Shown: positions 54,645-62,672, counted from the first letter of the stretch. The stretch: DNA of 64,000 nucleotides from an uncultured Lachnospiraceae bacterium (GCA_902778165.1 CACYWQ010000007.1:1-64000); one strand, 5' to 3'. Made by a program: numbers and translations. The notes: generated by a model not told the origin, from the letters alone.

Positions 54645-56003
54645 ATGAAAAGAAAAGTTGCCATAATTGCAGCACTTCTTGCATGTATGCTCACAGGATG
54701 TGCTGATAGCCAAAATGCAGATACTCTTTTTCCAAGGGCTGAGGGCAGTTATGTTGGAGATGTAATGGCTCTTTCAGAAGAAAATGGAGTATATCTGAAT
54801 TATTTATATGAAACAGATCATAACGGTGTGGGCTATCATCCCATTCACCGTTTTTATACCAAGGATTTTTTAAGCTTTGAGGATAAAGGAGAAGTTCTTC
54901 CTTTTGCTGAGGATTCAGAAATACAGGATCTTGCAGTAGGAACCGGTTCTTTTATCAGGGATGAACAGGGAAACTATCACTGTTTCTATACAGGACATAA
55001 TGATTACTACGACACATATGGACTAGATAAAGAATGTGTGTTACATGCTACAAGTAAAGATAACAAAAGCTTTACCAAAGACTATGACAATATTATTCAT
55101 GCACCAAAAGGGTATAGTACAAACGATTTTCGTGATCCGCAGGTTTACAGAACCGATGATGGCTATCTGATGCTTGTGGGAGCAAGAAAAGAAAACGAGA
55201 GCGCTATAGTATATTACGAGTCACAGGATTTAGAGAACTGGACTTTTAAGGGAGATTTCTATACCAGTCGGGATCTGTATTTTATGGAATGCCCGGATGT
55301 TTTCCAAATGGGAAATAAGTATTATCTGGTATTTAGTTGGAACAACGTGGTCTATTACAGAGTTTCGGATAATTTCTTTGGGCCATGGGAAAAAGAGGAG
55401 ATTGATACTTTCGATGGGGATGGCTTCTATGCAGCCAAGTCTTGTGAATACAAGGGTAAGAGGTATCTTATAGGCTTTCTGGACCGCAAAAAAAGAGAAA
55501 AAGACAGCCTGAAGTATACATGGGCAGGAAGTGTCCTGGTATATGAACTTAGACAATTATCAGACGGCAGACTTGGGGTATGCATGCCTGATCAATATAA
55601 TGAATATTTCACAAAAGAACTGTTAAATGCCACTTCTGAAAATAATGCGCTGGATTTAGGGAAGGTGCCGGAAACTTGTCACCTCTCTTTTGACCTTGAT
55701 ATGGAAGAAGCCGGCAGAATGGACCTGGTGTTTAGTAATCCTGAGAGCGGAGAAGAATACAAGCTTAGCATCGACAATCAGGATGATAATATATCTTTTA
55801 ATGCTTTTCCTAACAATCAGCCGATCAGGCTGGAAAGCGGAACCAAATATCATATAGATGTTGTGGTTGAAAAAGAAATTGTAGTTATTTATGCAGATGG
55901 AATAAAAGCTTTGTCAAACAGAATTTATGCAGCTGTGGGAGCGGATTGGGAAATTGAGCTTACAGATGCTTTGGCAGAAAATGTAATGATTTACGGTAAG
56001 TGA
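54645..56003 (+). CDS. GH32-like lipoprotein (extracellular fructan hydrolase candidate)
   Basis: A 452-residue protein with signal peptide and lipobox MLTGC (Cys19). The rest looks like a GH32 five-bladed propeller plus beta-sandwich: FRDPQVY (stabiliser Asp near 164) and MECPDVF (acid/base Glu near 215) are present, with C-terminal sandwich strands (HLSFDLDMEEAGRMDLVF). The usual W-M-N-D-P-N-G nucleophile motif is not there; its place is taken by SYVGDVMAL (Asp about 39). It may cleave levan or inulin outside, or be a divergent or inactive relative. No ribosome binding site lies at normal distance; the only GGAGG is in the terminator stem. Confidence 0.78.
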   Translation: MKRKVAIIAALLACMLTGCADSQNADTLFPRAEGSYVGDVMALSEENGVYLNYLYETDHNGVGYHPIHRFYTKDFLSFEDKGEVLPFAEDSEIQDLAVGTGSFIRDEQGNYHCFYTGHNDYYDTYGLDKECVLHATSKDNKSFTKDYDNIIHAPKGYSTNDFRDPQVYRTDDGYLMLVGARKENESAIVYYESQDLENWTFKGDFYTSRDLYFMECPDVFQMGNKYYLVFSWNNVVYYRVSDNFFGPWEKEEIDTFDGDGFYAAKSCEYKGKRYLIGFLDRKKREKDSLKYTWAGSVLVYELRQLSDGRLGVCMPDQYNEYFTKELLNATSENNALDLGKVPETCHLSFDLDMEEAGRMDLVFSNPESGEEYKLSIDNQDDNISFNAFPNNQPIRLESGTKYHIDVVVEKEIVVIYADGIKALSNRIYAAVGADWEIELTDALAENVMIYGK

Positions 56004-56011
56004 GGATAGAA

Positions 56012-57493
56012 ATGAGTGATAAGTTAAACAAGGCACGTGAATATGAAGAGAAAAAGGAAAAGATGATTGTCCCTGAAATGAGGCCTCTTTTTCATCTGAC
56101 ACCAAGATGTGGATGGATGAATGATCCTAACGGTTTTAGCCTTTATAAGGGTGAATACCATCTCTTTTACCAGTATTATCCATATGAGACAGTATGGGGA
56201 CCTATGCACTGGGGACATGCGGTTAGTAAGGATCTGATCACATGGGAATATTATCCTGCTGCTATAGCTCCTGATATGGAATATGACAAGAACGGTTGCT
56301 TTTCAGGTAGTGCCATTGAAATGGAAGATGGCAGACAACTTCTGGTGTACACAGGAGTTCAGAAAATGGAAGATGAAGATGGCAACATCAGAGAGGTTCA
56401 GACCCAGTGTGTTGCTTTTGGTGACGGCAAGGATTATGAGAAGTATGCCAATAATCCTGTAATTGACAGTACTATGCTTCCTGAGGGCGCCGGCAAATAT
56501 GACTTCAGAGACCCTAAGGTATGGCGTGAAAATGGCAAATATTACATAGTAGTTGGCAATAAAACTGAGGATATCGATGGACAGATATTACAGTTTGTAA
56601 GTGATGACGGTATTAACTGGTCCTATGATAAGACTGTTATCAAGAACAACCACAGATTCGGTGTAATGTGGGAGTGCCCTGATTACTTTAACCACGATGG
56701 TAAACAGGTCCTTCTCACAAGCCCGCAGGATATGCTCCCTGAAGAACTTGAGTTCCACAACGGAAACGGAACCTTGTGTGTGATAGGAAGTATCGATGAA
56801 AATGGAGAATTCTGCGAAGAAAACTGTCAAGCTGTTGACTATGGTATTGATTTTTATGCGCCACAGACAATCAAGACTCCTGATGGACGAAGAGTCATGA
56901 TCGGCTGGATGCAGAACTGGGATACATGCGGAATCAGGCGCGATGACTTCCCATGGTTTGGCCAGATGAGTATTCCAAGGGAAATAACTATTAAGGATAA
57001 CAGACTTATTCAGTGGCCTGCCAGAGAGATAGAGAATTATTACGGCAAAAGAATCAGCAGACAGAATGTACTTATTTCTGATAGTGCTTCACTTTCAAGT
57101 ATTGAGGGCAGATGCGTAGATATGACAGTAAGAGTCAGATCTACACAGGCAGAACTTTCATATAAAAAATTTGAAATTCGTTTTGCTGATAATGGCAAGG
57201 CTTATTCAACGATTGAATATGATCCTGTTGACAATATTGTTAAGATAGACAGAAAGCATTCAGGAAGCAGAAGAGCCATTGTTCATCAGAGAAGATGTAA
57301 GGTTGCAGGAAATAAGGGTGAGATTTCATTTAGACTTGTTCTTGACAGATACAGCATGGAGCTCTTCATCAATAATGGGCAGCAGGTAATGTCTATGGTA
57401 ATCCTTACAGATGTCAGAGCTGAAGGTATCAGTTTTAAGGCAGTTGGAGAACTTCTTATGGATGTTACTATGTATGAGCTTGAGAGGAAATAA
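56012..57493 (+). CDS. GH32 beta-fructofuranosidase / sucrose-6-phosphate hydrolase-like (cytosolic)
   Basis: A 493-residue GH32 enzyme without signal peptide. Nucleophile Asp38 in CGWMNDPNGF, stabiliser in DFRDPKVW (about 168), acid/base Glu in WECPDYF (about 221), then the C-terminal beta-sandwich. It releases fructose from sucrose, kestose or short fructans taken up by the ABC system; since uptake is not by PTS, unphosphorylated substrate is more likely than sucrose-6-phosphate. ATG 56012 follows AGGATAG; it starts 8 bases after the preceding stop. Confidence 0.94.
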   Translation: MSDKLNKAREYEEKKEKMIVPEMRPLFHLTPRCGWMNDPNGFSLYKGEYHLFYQYYPYETVWGPMHWGHAVSKDLITWEYYPAAIAPDMEYDKNGCFSGSAIEMEDGRQLLVYTGVQKMEDEDGNIREVQTQCVAFGDGKDYEKYANNPVIDSTMLPEGAGKYDFRDPKVWRENGKYYIVVGNKTEDIDGQILQFVSDDGINWSYDKTVIKNNHRFGVMWECPDYFNHDGKQVLLTSPQDMLPEELEFHNGNGTLCVIGSIDENGEFCEENCQAVDYGIDFYAPQTIKTPDGRRVMIGWMQNWDTCGIRRDDFPWFGQMSIPREITIKDNRLIQWPAREIENYYGKRISRQNVLISDSASLSSIEGRCVDMTVRVRSTQAELSYKKFEIRFADNGKAYSTIEYDPVDNIVKIDRKHSGSRRAIVHQRRCKVAGNKGEISFRLVLDRYSMELFINNGQQVMSMVILTDVRAEGISFKAVGELLMDVTMYELERK

Positions 57494-57496
57494 CTT

Positions 57497-58462
57497 ATGA
57501 AAAAAGATGTAGTTGCGCTGGGGGAGTTGCTTATTGATTTTACAGGAAGCGGAGACAGCAACCAGGGAAATCCTTTATTTGAGGCTAATCCAGGCGGAGC
57601 ACCCTGTAATGTGCTGTCAATGCTTCAGAATTTAGGCAACAGCACAGCTTTTATCGGCAAGGTTGGAAACGACTTTTTTGGGAGAATGTTAAAAGAGAGA
57701 ATTGAAAAGCAGGGTATAGACTCTACCGGACTTGTCTTTGACGAGGAGGTAAATACTACCCTTGCATTTGTAAACAAGCTTCCAAATGGAGACAGAGATT
57801 TTTCTTTTTACAGAAAGCCCGGAGCAGACATGATGCTGACAGCAGAGGATGTTGAGAAGAATGCTGATCTTATCAGGAATGCAGATGTATTTCATCTTGG
57901 AACACTGTCAATGACAGACGAACTTGCAAAAGAGGCAACTGTCAGAGCTGTTACAATAGCTAAAGAGAGCGGAGCAGTCATATCTTTTGATCCAAATTAC
58001 AGAGAACCTTTATGGAAGAATGTAGACGATGCAATAGATGCTATGAAATATGGCTTTGAAAACTGTGATATCCTGAAAATTTCAGATAATGAGATTGAAC
58101 TTTTTACAGGCCTTAAGGATATAGAGGCAGGAGCAAGGAAAATAAAGAGAGACTTTGGTATTCCAATCGTGTTTGCCACACTTGGACCTGAAGGAAGTAT
58201 AGCTCTTTACAAAGATATGGTGATCAAAAAAGACGGGTACAGAAATCCTGCTACTATAGAGACTACAGGAGCAGGCGATACCTTCTGTGCCTGTGCCATA
58301 GATTACATCCACATAAACGGACTTGATAATCTGACAAAAGACGGATTATTTGAATGCCTGTCGTATGCAAACGCTGCGGCATCTATTATAACCACCAGAA
58401 AAGGTGCACTTTCTGTAATGCCAACCCAAGAAGAAATAACAGCTTTTCTAACAAACAAGTAA
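57497..58462 (+). CDS. scrK: Fructokinase (PfkB family)
   Basis: Phosphorylates fructose to fructose-6-phosphate. 321 residues, PfkB signatures: NPGGAPCNVLSML near 28-41, KVGNDFFGRML, and the C-terminal ETTGAGDTFCA with catalytic Asp near 260. It follows the GH32 gene by 3 bases, the standard partnership for sucrose/fructan use. 2-keto-3-deoxygluconate kinase activity is a less likely alternative. Confidence 0.93.
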   Translation: MKKDVVALGELLIDFTGSGDSNQGNPLFEANPGGAPCNVLSMLQNLGNSTAFIGKVGNDFFGRMLKERIEKQGIDSTGLVFDEEVNTTLAFVNKLPNGDRDFSFYRKPGADMMLTAEDVEKNADLIRNADVFHLGTLSMTDELAKEATVRAVTIAKESGAVISFDPNYREPLWKNVDDAIDAMKYGFENCDILKISDNEIELFTGLKDIEAGARKIKRDFGIPIVFATLGPEGSIALYKDMVIKKDGYRNPATIETTGAGDTFCACAIDYIHINGLDNLTKDGLFECLSYANAAASIITTRKGALSVMPTQEEITAFLTNK

Positions 58463-58622
58463 TGATAAGAACAATGATGCGGGAGAGAAAGCAGATGTAA
58501 TTGGACAGGTCTTTAGCGGAGCTGCGCTTATGAATGCAGGCTATGCCTTTGATCCCGTGTTCGGTTCATACCCGGCGATACAACTTCATTTTAGAAAGAA
58601 ATGTTACGAGAGTAGAAAGTAA
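58461..58622 (+). pseudogene. Possible 3' remnant of a gene
   Basis: After the fructokinase stop a different frame stays open for 53 codons to TAA 58620-58622, reading NDAGEKADVIGQVFSGAALM then NAGYAFDPVFGSYPAIQLHF. The composition is protein-like, but no suitable start or ribosome binding site exists. It may be the end of a gene cut when the fructan locus inserted, or chance. Family not recognised. Confidence 0.3.
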
Positions 58623-58654
58623 AATCAGAGTATTATTTTTGATCGCGGTTATTA

Positions 58655-58721
58655 AAGTTGCCACCAGCGGCATGCAGTAGCCCTGAGCTTTCTACCGTAC
58701 GCAGCAGGTAAACAGCAACTT
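58655..58721 (+). other. GC-richer, self-complementary patch in an intergenic gap
   Basis: AAGTTGC (58655-58661) pairs with GCAACTT (58715-58721), and GTAG (58677-58680) with CTAC (58692-58695) inside. This could be a small RNA or leader fragment; I could not match it to 6S, SRP or tmRNA. The rest of 58623-58800 holds no gene. Confidence 0.3.
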
Positions 58722-58800
58722 AACTTGAAAATGCCGAAAGCAAGGCACTTTCGAATCATTAATCGTTATCAAAGAGATAGACTTATAAAAATGATTTTTT

Positions 58801-58832
58801 CAAAACCCCCGAGATATCGGGGGTTTTGTTCG
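58801..58832 (+). terminator. Strong bidirectional terminator
   Basis: A perfect 12-bp stem (CAAAACCCCCGA 58801-58812 with TCGGGGGTTTTG 58817-58828) around GATA, with T-rich ends on both strands. It probably ends the fructan operon or an RNA from the preceding gap. Confidence 0.9.
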
Positions 58833-58874
58833 GTAAAACAACCTTAGTACTTTTGTTATAAAAAATTTATTAAA

Positions 58875-58904
58875 TTGTTGCTATAATTAAAACAATATGA
58901 TAAT
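58875..58904 (+). promoter_or_regulatory. Promoter candidate for the surface protein gene
   Basis: TTGTTG (58875-58880), 18 bases, GATAAT (58899-58904) within very A/T-rich DNA. RNA from about 58911 would carry a leader of about 120 bases with the attenuator below. Confidence 0.45.
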
Positions 58905-58928
58905 ATAGTACCAGTGTTAAATAGAAGT

Positions 58929-58999
58929 GCAAAAGGAACGCCCGCAACATCAAGCCTTTGCGTATTTCCGAAAGAATCGGGAGTATAGGGGCTTTTTTT
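58929..58999 (+). promoter_or_regulatory. Riboswitch-like attenuator with alternative hairpins
   Basis: GCAAAAGG (58929-58936) can pair with CCTTTGC (58955-58961). The same CC and following bases are needed for a terminator: AAGCC (58952-58956) with GGCTT (58990-58994), and TTCCGA (58966-58971) with TCGGGA (58977-58982), followed by seven T residues. The two folds exclude each other, the layout of an attenuating riboswitch. The 18-base loop of the first stem holds CGCCCGCAACATC. No known class was matched. Confidence 0.55.
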
Positions 59000-59033
59000 A
59001 ATGCCCTAAAATAAGTGTAATAGGAGACGGAAA

Positions 59034-61583
59034 ATGAGAAGACAGATGGGAAACAAAATTGTTATGCGCGCAGTTTCAATGGCTGTAGCGACAGTGGTTG
59101 CATTAACAGGCATGCCTATAACGGCATTGGCTGCTGATACGCCGGTTACGATTGAAAGTGTGCAGGGTGATGAGAATAATGCAGAGACAGCAGTGGGGGA
59201 GGCTCAGACAGCGGTTAATGGCATATCCGCAAATGAGCTTAAGGCTGAAGTACCTGTTAAGGAAAGCGAACCGGAGGGTGAGAAGAAAGAAGTAACTGTT
59301 AATGATATTAACAGTGGACTTAACGCTGCGCAGAATAGTCTTGATAACGCAGAACAGAATCTTAAGGATGCTGCTAAGACTGCTGCAGAACTCAGCTTGA
59401 ATAAGGATGGTAAGGATACAGGCTTAATCACAGATGCCACAAATGCTTCGAAAGAGGCTGCTGAGGCAGTTAAAACTATGCAGGTGCTTCTTGTACCTGT
59501 AACCGATGCGAATGGTGATCCCATTTATGAACAGAAACTTGATGAGAACGGAAATCCCGTCTTAGATGAGAACAATAATCCTGTTTATGTACAAAAGACT
59601 AAACTCAGAACGCTCGTTCCTGAATTAGATGAGAATGGCAATATTAAATATGAAGATGTTCGGGATGAGAACGGTAACCTTGTATATGATGAAAACGGAG
59701 AACTCAAGAAGGCTCCGAAACTTAAGGAAGTCGTTTTTGCAGATACATATCAGAACGCAGACAAAGCTGCCGATGCAGCGATCTCTGCGGCTAATACGGC
59801 TAATACCAGTACTTCTGAGTCTGTAGCCTCTGCAGCAGAACAGACTGCAAAAGACGAATTAAAAATTGCTAATGATGGTCTTGTACTTGCAGGACAGATT
59901 GTTGATGAAGCACAGAAAGCAGTTGATGAGGCAGTAGCTAAGCTAAAGGCAGCTAATGAGGCAGCAACAGCTGCTCGCGCTAAATATAAGGCGCTTCAGG
60001 ATGAATTAAATAAGGCTCAGACTAATGCTACGGCAGCCAATGAACAGCTTAAGGCAGCCGAGAAAGCTGCAGATGCATTGGCTAAAGAGGCAAATGATGC
60101 ATATTTAAACTATATCGGTGCCAAGGATAATCAGGAACTTGAAGACCTCTTTAATGAAATCAGTAAGATGGCCAAAGGCGAAGCTAATACAAATAATCTT
60201 ACTAAACTCTCTCAGGCTCTTGTTAAGTATTATCTTATGACCGGCAAACTTACAGTATATGATGACGAAGGCAATCCTGTTGAAACTAAAGACGGCAGTG
60301 AATTCAAAGTTTTAGATAGTTTTAAAGTTACACTTACAAATCGTTCCGTTAATGAAAATGATGGTACAGTAACGGAAGTTCCAACAACATATACTCTCAC
60401 TAAGAATAATGGTTGGGATAATGGTAATGTTTTGGAGTTGTACTATTATAATCAGAATACCCAGAGTAAGTCTGCGTACATTGACGGAAATAATTTCGTT
60501 TATGCCGGAAAAAGCTATTCGGGGAATCGTTTCGGTTTATCTTTTAAGGACAAAAACGGAGACGAGCATACCTTCTATTTTAACTATAAGGAAAACATAG
60601 ATAAAAAAGGAAATAAACCCGGTACTATATATGTTTACCAGAAGTTCTTCGCTAAGACCGGAGAAACAATTGCAGATGGTGTTGTCAATGAAACAGGCAT
60701 TGAATGGGAGAACGATTCGTCTTTTTATCGTGAATCTCAGAAAAGGGCTCTAAATGACGGACAGCTTTTTACAAAAGATAATGGTGAGACATATTCAAAT
60801 GCAACCGAAGCAAACGGTTATTTCAGCTATGTTGAGGCTATGAATAAAAAACGCCTTTCTGAGGAATTTGCTACAGCTAAGAGTAAAGTAACCACTGCAA
60901 GCGGACAAACTCAGACATTCAGTGATAATGTAAACAGACTTGTCCTTGATTATGTCGGCCAAACAGTAACGGTAGATGATGAGAAGAGAACCATTGAACC
61001 TGACAATAATCTGTACGCATCTATCATAAGGATTGAGAATACTATCAGCTCTTTAGAAAAACAGCTTGAATCTGCAAGGTATGCTTTAGATTTAGCACGA
61101 AATGCAAAGGCAGCGCTTAAGGCTAAGATTGATTCAATTAGTATCTCAAGAATTGTACAAAACTCAGACGAAGGTGATGATTCTTCAGATGCAGATGATG
61201 ACACATCTTCAAGCGATGAGGCTGTATATTCAGGTCCTGCAGCAACAGTTACAGAGAGCATCGTTGGTGCCGGAGCAGGTGCAGTTACAGCCCGTACAGA
61301 CAGAGCGGTTCTCGGTGCAAGAAAGAATACGACACCGGCAGCAAACGGTAACGGTGATAATGTATCTGCGGCAAATTCTGAGAATAAGAGTGATCAGATT
61401 AACAAAAACAGCAACAGTAAGAAGATAACGACAATTACAAATCAGGCAGTGCCTCTTACCGGCAATGTAGAAGCAGAGAATTCTCAGTTTAATGCACTTT
61501 GGATATTGGCTGTTTTGGCTTTGGCTGCAGTTGCTTTCTTAGCTAAGAAGATATATGATGATAGAAAGGTTTCAACAAAATAA
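59034..61583 (+). CDS. Large cell-wall-anchored surface protein with coiled-coil repeats
   Basis: 849 residues. Signal peptide (about 1-35, ending ALA|ADTPV). An Ala/Lys/Glu-rich coiled coil spans about 70-370, interrupted at about 150-235 by acidic repeats of the D-E-N-G-N type (LDENGNPVLDENNNP, LDENGNIKYEDVRDENGN). A beta-rich region follows (about 380-600), then more helix and a Ser/Asp/Ala linker. The end has VPLTG (806-810), a hydrophobic span (about 820-838) and a basic tail, the layout of a sortase substrate with Val in place of the first Leu. Likely adhesin or wall protein; ligand unknown. TAGGAG precedes ATG 59034. Confidence 0.85.
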   Translation: MRRQMGNKIVMRAVSMAVATVVALTGMPITALAADTPVTIESVQGDENNAETAVGEAQTAVNGISANELKAEVPVKESEPEGEKKEVTVNDINSGLNAAQNSLDNAEQNLKDAAKTAAELSLNKDGKDTGLITDATNASKEAAEAVKTMQVLLVPVTDANGDPIYEQKLDENGNPVLDENNNPVYVQKTKLRTLVPELDENGNIKYEDVRDENGNLVYDENGELKKAPKLKEVVFADTYQNADKAADAAISAANTANTSTSESVASAAEQTAKDELKIANDGLVLAGQIVDEAQKAVDEAVAKLKAANEAATAARAKYKALQDELNKAQTNATAANEQLKAAEKAADALAKEANDAYLNYIGAKDNQELEDLFNEISKMAKGEANTNNLTKLSQALVKYYLMTGKLTVYDDEGNPVETKDGSEFKVLDSFKVTLTNRSVNENDGTVTEVPTTYTLTKNNGWDNGNVLELYYYNQNTQSKSAYIDGNNFVYAGKSYSGNRFGLSFKDKNGDEHTFYFNYKENIDKKGNKPGTIYVYQKFFAKTGETIADGVVNETGIEWENDSSFYRESQKRALNDGQLFTKDNGETYSNATEANGYFSYVEAMNKKRLSEEFATAKSKVTTASGQTQTFSDNVNRLVLDYVGQTVTVDDEKRTIEPDNNLYASIIRIENTISSLEKQLESARYALDLARNAKAALKAKIDSISISRIVQNSDEGDDSSDADDDTSSSDEAVYSGPAATVTESIVGAGAGAVTARTDRAVLGARKNTTPAANGNGDNVSAANSENKSDQINKNSNSKKITTITNQAVPLTGNVEAENSQFNALWILAVLALAAVAFLAKKIYDDRKVSTK

Positions 61584-61631
61584 ATTGTTGTCATAAAGAT
61601 ATTTGTGTGATTGCTTTGAGGAGGAAGAGAC

Positions 61632-61871
61632 ATGGCAGGAATAATAGTATCGATAATAATAGGTGCTGTAGCAGGTTGGCTTGCAAGCCTTATCATGAAG
61701 AAGGCTAACGGACTTCTGATCAATATAATTCTCGGTATTGTCGGTGGTTTCGTAGGCGGCTTCGTATTCGGCCTGATTGGCTTCGGTGCAACGAATCTTA
61801 TTGGTCAGATAATCGTATCCGTAGTCGGTGCATGTATCGTTATAGCAATCTTCAACGCGATCAAGAAGTAA
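61632..61871 (+). CDS. GlsB/YeaQ/YmgE family small membrane protein
   Basis: A 79-residue protein with three glycine-rich membrane helices: GIIVSIIIGAVAGWLASLIM, NIILGIVGGFVGGFVFGLIG and IIVSVVGACIVIAIFNAIKK. This matches the transglycosylase-associated/GlsB family, a stress-linked membrane protein of unknown mechanism. GAGGAGGAAG precedes ATG 61632. It ends at a bidirectional terminator facing queT. Confidence 0.92.
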   Translation: MAGIIVSIIIGAVAGWLASLIMKKANGLLINIILGIVGGFVGGFVFGLIGFGATNLIGQIIVSVVGACIVIAIFNAIKK

Positions 61872-61901
61872 GATACATATCAATCTAAACACAGTAATAC
61901 A

Positions 61902-61940
61902 AAATGCGCGGTTTCCGGCAAAGAAACCGCGCATTTCTTG
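61902..61940. terminator. Bidirectional terminator between glsB-like gene and queT
   Basis: A 14-bp perfect stem (AAATGCGCGGTTTC 61902-61915 with GAAACCGCGCATTT 61923-61936), A-rich on one side and T-rich on the other, between convergent genes. Confidence 0.92.
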
Positions 61941-61964
61941 GATTATTTTCCATGAACAAACTAA

Positions 61965-62462
61965 TTAATTCCAGTTATCCCCGAAGATATGCTCACGTAC
62001 GGGAGCAAGGGCATTGAGTAATATTGAACCGATCAAGATGCAAGAGATCACCTCGCCTGCACCAACCGTAAGCATCTGAAGCGGAATACCGCCGGGAATG
62101 TGATAGGCGTATGTCAGTACAAACGGAATGATGATCGCATTGGATACAACAGGCGGAAGAGTCACAAGTATCTTATTCTTTCGTAAGAACCATGAACCTA
62201 TGGCGCCGATAAGCGTTGCAAGCGTGCCGAATATCACATCGGGAACCAAACATCCGGTAACGATATTGCTGATAAGACAACCTATTGCAAGTCCGGGGAT
62301 TGCTGCCGGTGTGAAATACGGCAGTATTGTCAAAGCCTCCGAGAATCTCACCTGAATCATTCCGCTTGCAAGATCGAATCCTGCAGCTATCATGGTGAGG
62401 ACTACATAGATGGCAGCGATAAGTGCTGCCTGAGTAATAAATAATACCTTCTTATTGCGCAT
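61965..62462 (-). CDS. queT: Queuosine precursor ECF transporter S component QueT
   Basis: A 165-residue membrane protein with about five to six spans that binds a queuosine precursor (preQ1/preQ0) and docks on the ECF module. Family blocks: AALIAAIYVVLTMIAAGFDLASGMIQVRFSEALTILPYF (parts: AALIAAIYVVLTM, IQVRFSEALTILPYF), GLAIGCLISNI and NAIIIPFVLTY. Start ATG at 62462 is set by AAAGGAGG seven bases away; an upstream in-frame ATG would put the hairpin inside the gene. The ribosome binding site is complementary to an upstream hairpin loop, see the separate entry. Energised probably by ecfA1-ecfA2-ecfT (42759-45285). Confidence 0.93.
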   Translation of the reverse strand: MRNKKVLFITQAALIAAIYVVLTMIAAGFDLASGMIQVRFSEALTILPYFTPAAIPGLAIGCLISNIVTGCLVPDVIFGTLATLIGAIGSWFLRKNKILVTLPPVVSNAIIIPFVLTYAYHIPGGIPLQMLTVGAGEVISCILIGSILLNALAPVREHIFGDNWN

Positions 62463-62469
62463 TTTATTG

Positions 62470-62514
62470 CCTCCTTTAGGAATAGTGTACGGATGGGAAG
62501 GAGTTAACATCCGT
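62470..62514 (-). promoter_or_regulatory. preQ1-II-like pseudoknot covering the queT ribosome binding site
   Basis: On the minus strand ACGGATG (62514-62508) pairs with CATCCGT (62495-62489) as a 7-bp stem with the 12-base loop TTAACTCCTTCC. CTCCTT in the loop is complementary to AAGGAG of the ribosome binding site (AAAGGAGG, 62477-62470), forming an H-type pseudoknot. The known preQ1-II riboswitch of streptococcal queT also has a 7-bp stem, a 12-base loop (TTAGCTTCTT core) and pairing to AAAGGAG. The P4 hairpin of that class is missing here. Class assignment is inference. Confidence 0.6.
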
Positions 62515-62622
62515 GATGAACGCATCGATTGATAGAGTAGCACACATCATTTTGATTGTCACGTAAAAATTTTATAAACAGTACAACGGACAAGGCACTT
62601 GCTGTACCTTATTATCAAAAAC

Positions 62623-62631
62623 TGGTATAAT
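62623..62631 (+). promoter_or_regulatory. Extended -10 promoter of the antiporter gene
   Basis: TGG-TATAAT (62623-62631) is a full extended -10; no convincing -35. RNA would begin near 62638, 35 bases before ATG 62673. Confidence 0.6.
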
Positions 62632-62672
62632 CGTAATGTTGGGGAAGTAAAGCATTAAATCAGGCAACAGAT

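Noticed and set aside
58632-58718. Minus-strand 28-codon open frame in the same gap (reading VAVYLLRTVESSGLLHAAGG)
   Set aside because: No start codon or ribosome binding site, stop codon directly upstream, and length within chance.
58640-58760. SRP RNA, because the minus strand has GCTGTTTACC as in 4.5S RNA
   Set aside because: The essential GGAAGGAAGCAG-type loops are missing and the surrounding bases do not fold as SRP RNA.
58911-59033. c-di-GMP-I, fluoride or preQ1 class riboswitch before the surface protein
   Set aside because: The conserved cores of these classes are not present; only a generic alternative-hairpin layout is supported.
59629-59826. Overlapping plus-strand frames inside the surface protein gene
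   Set aside because: They are shadow frames of the acidic repeat region with no translation signals.
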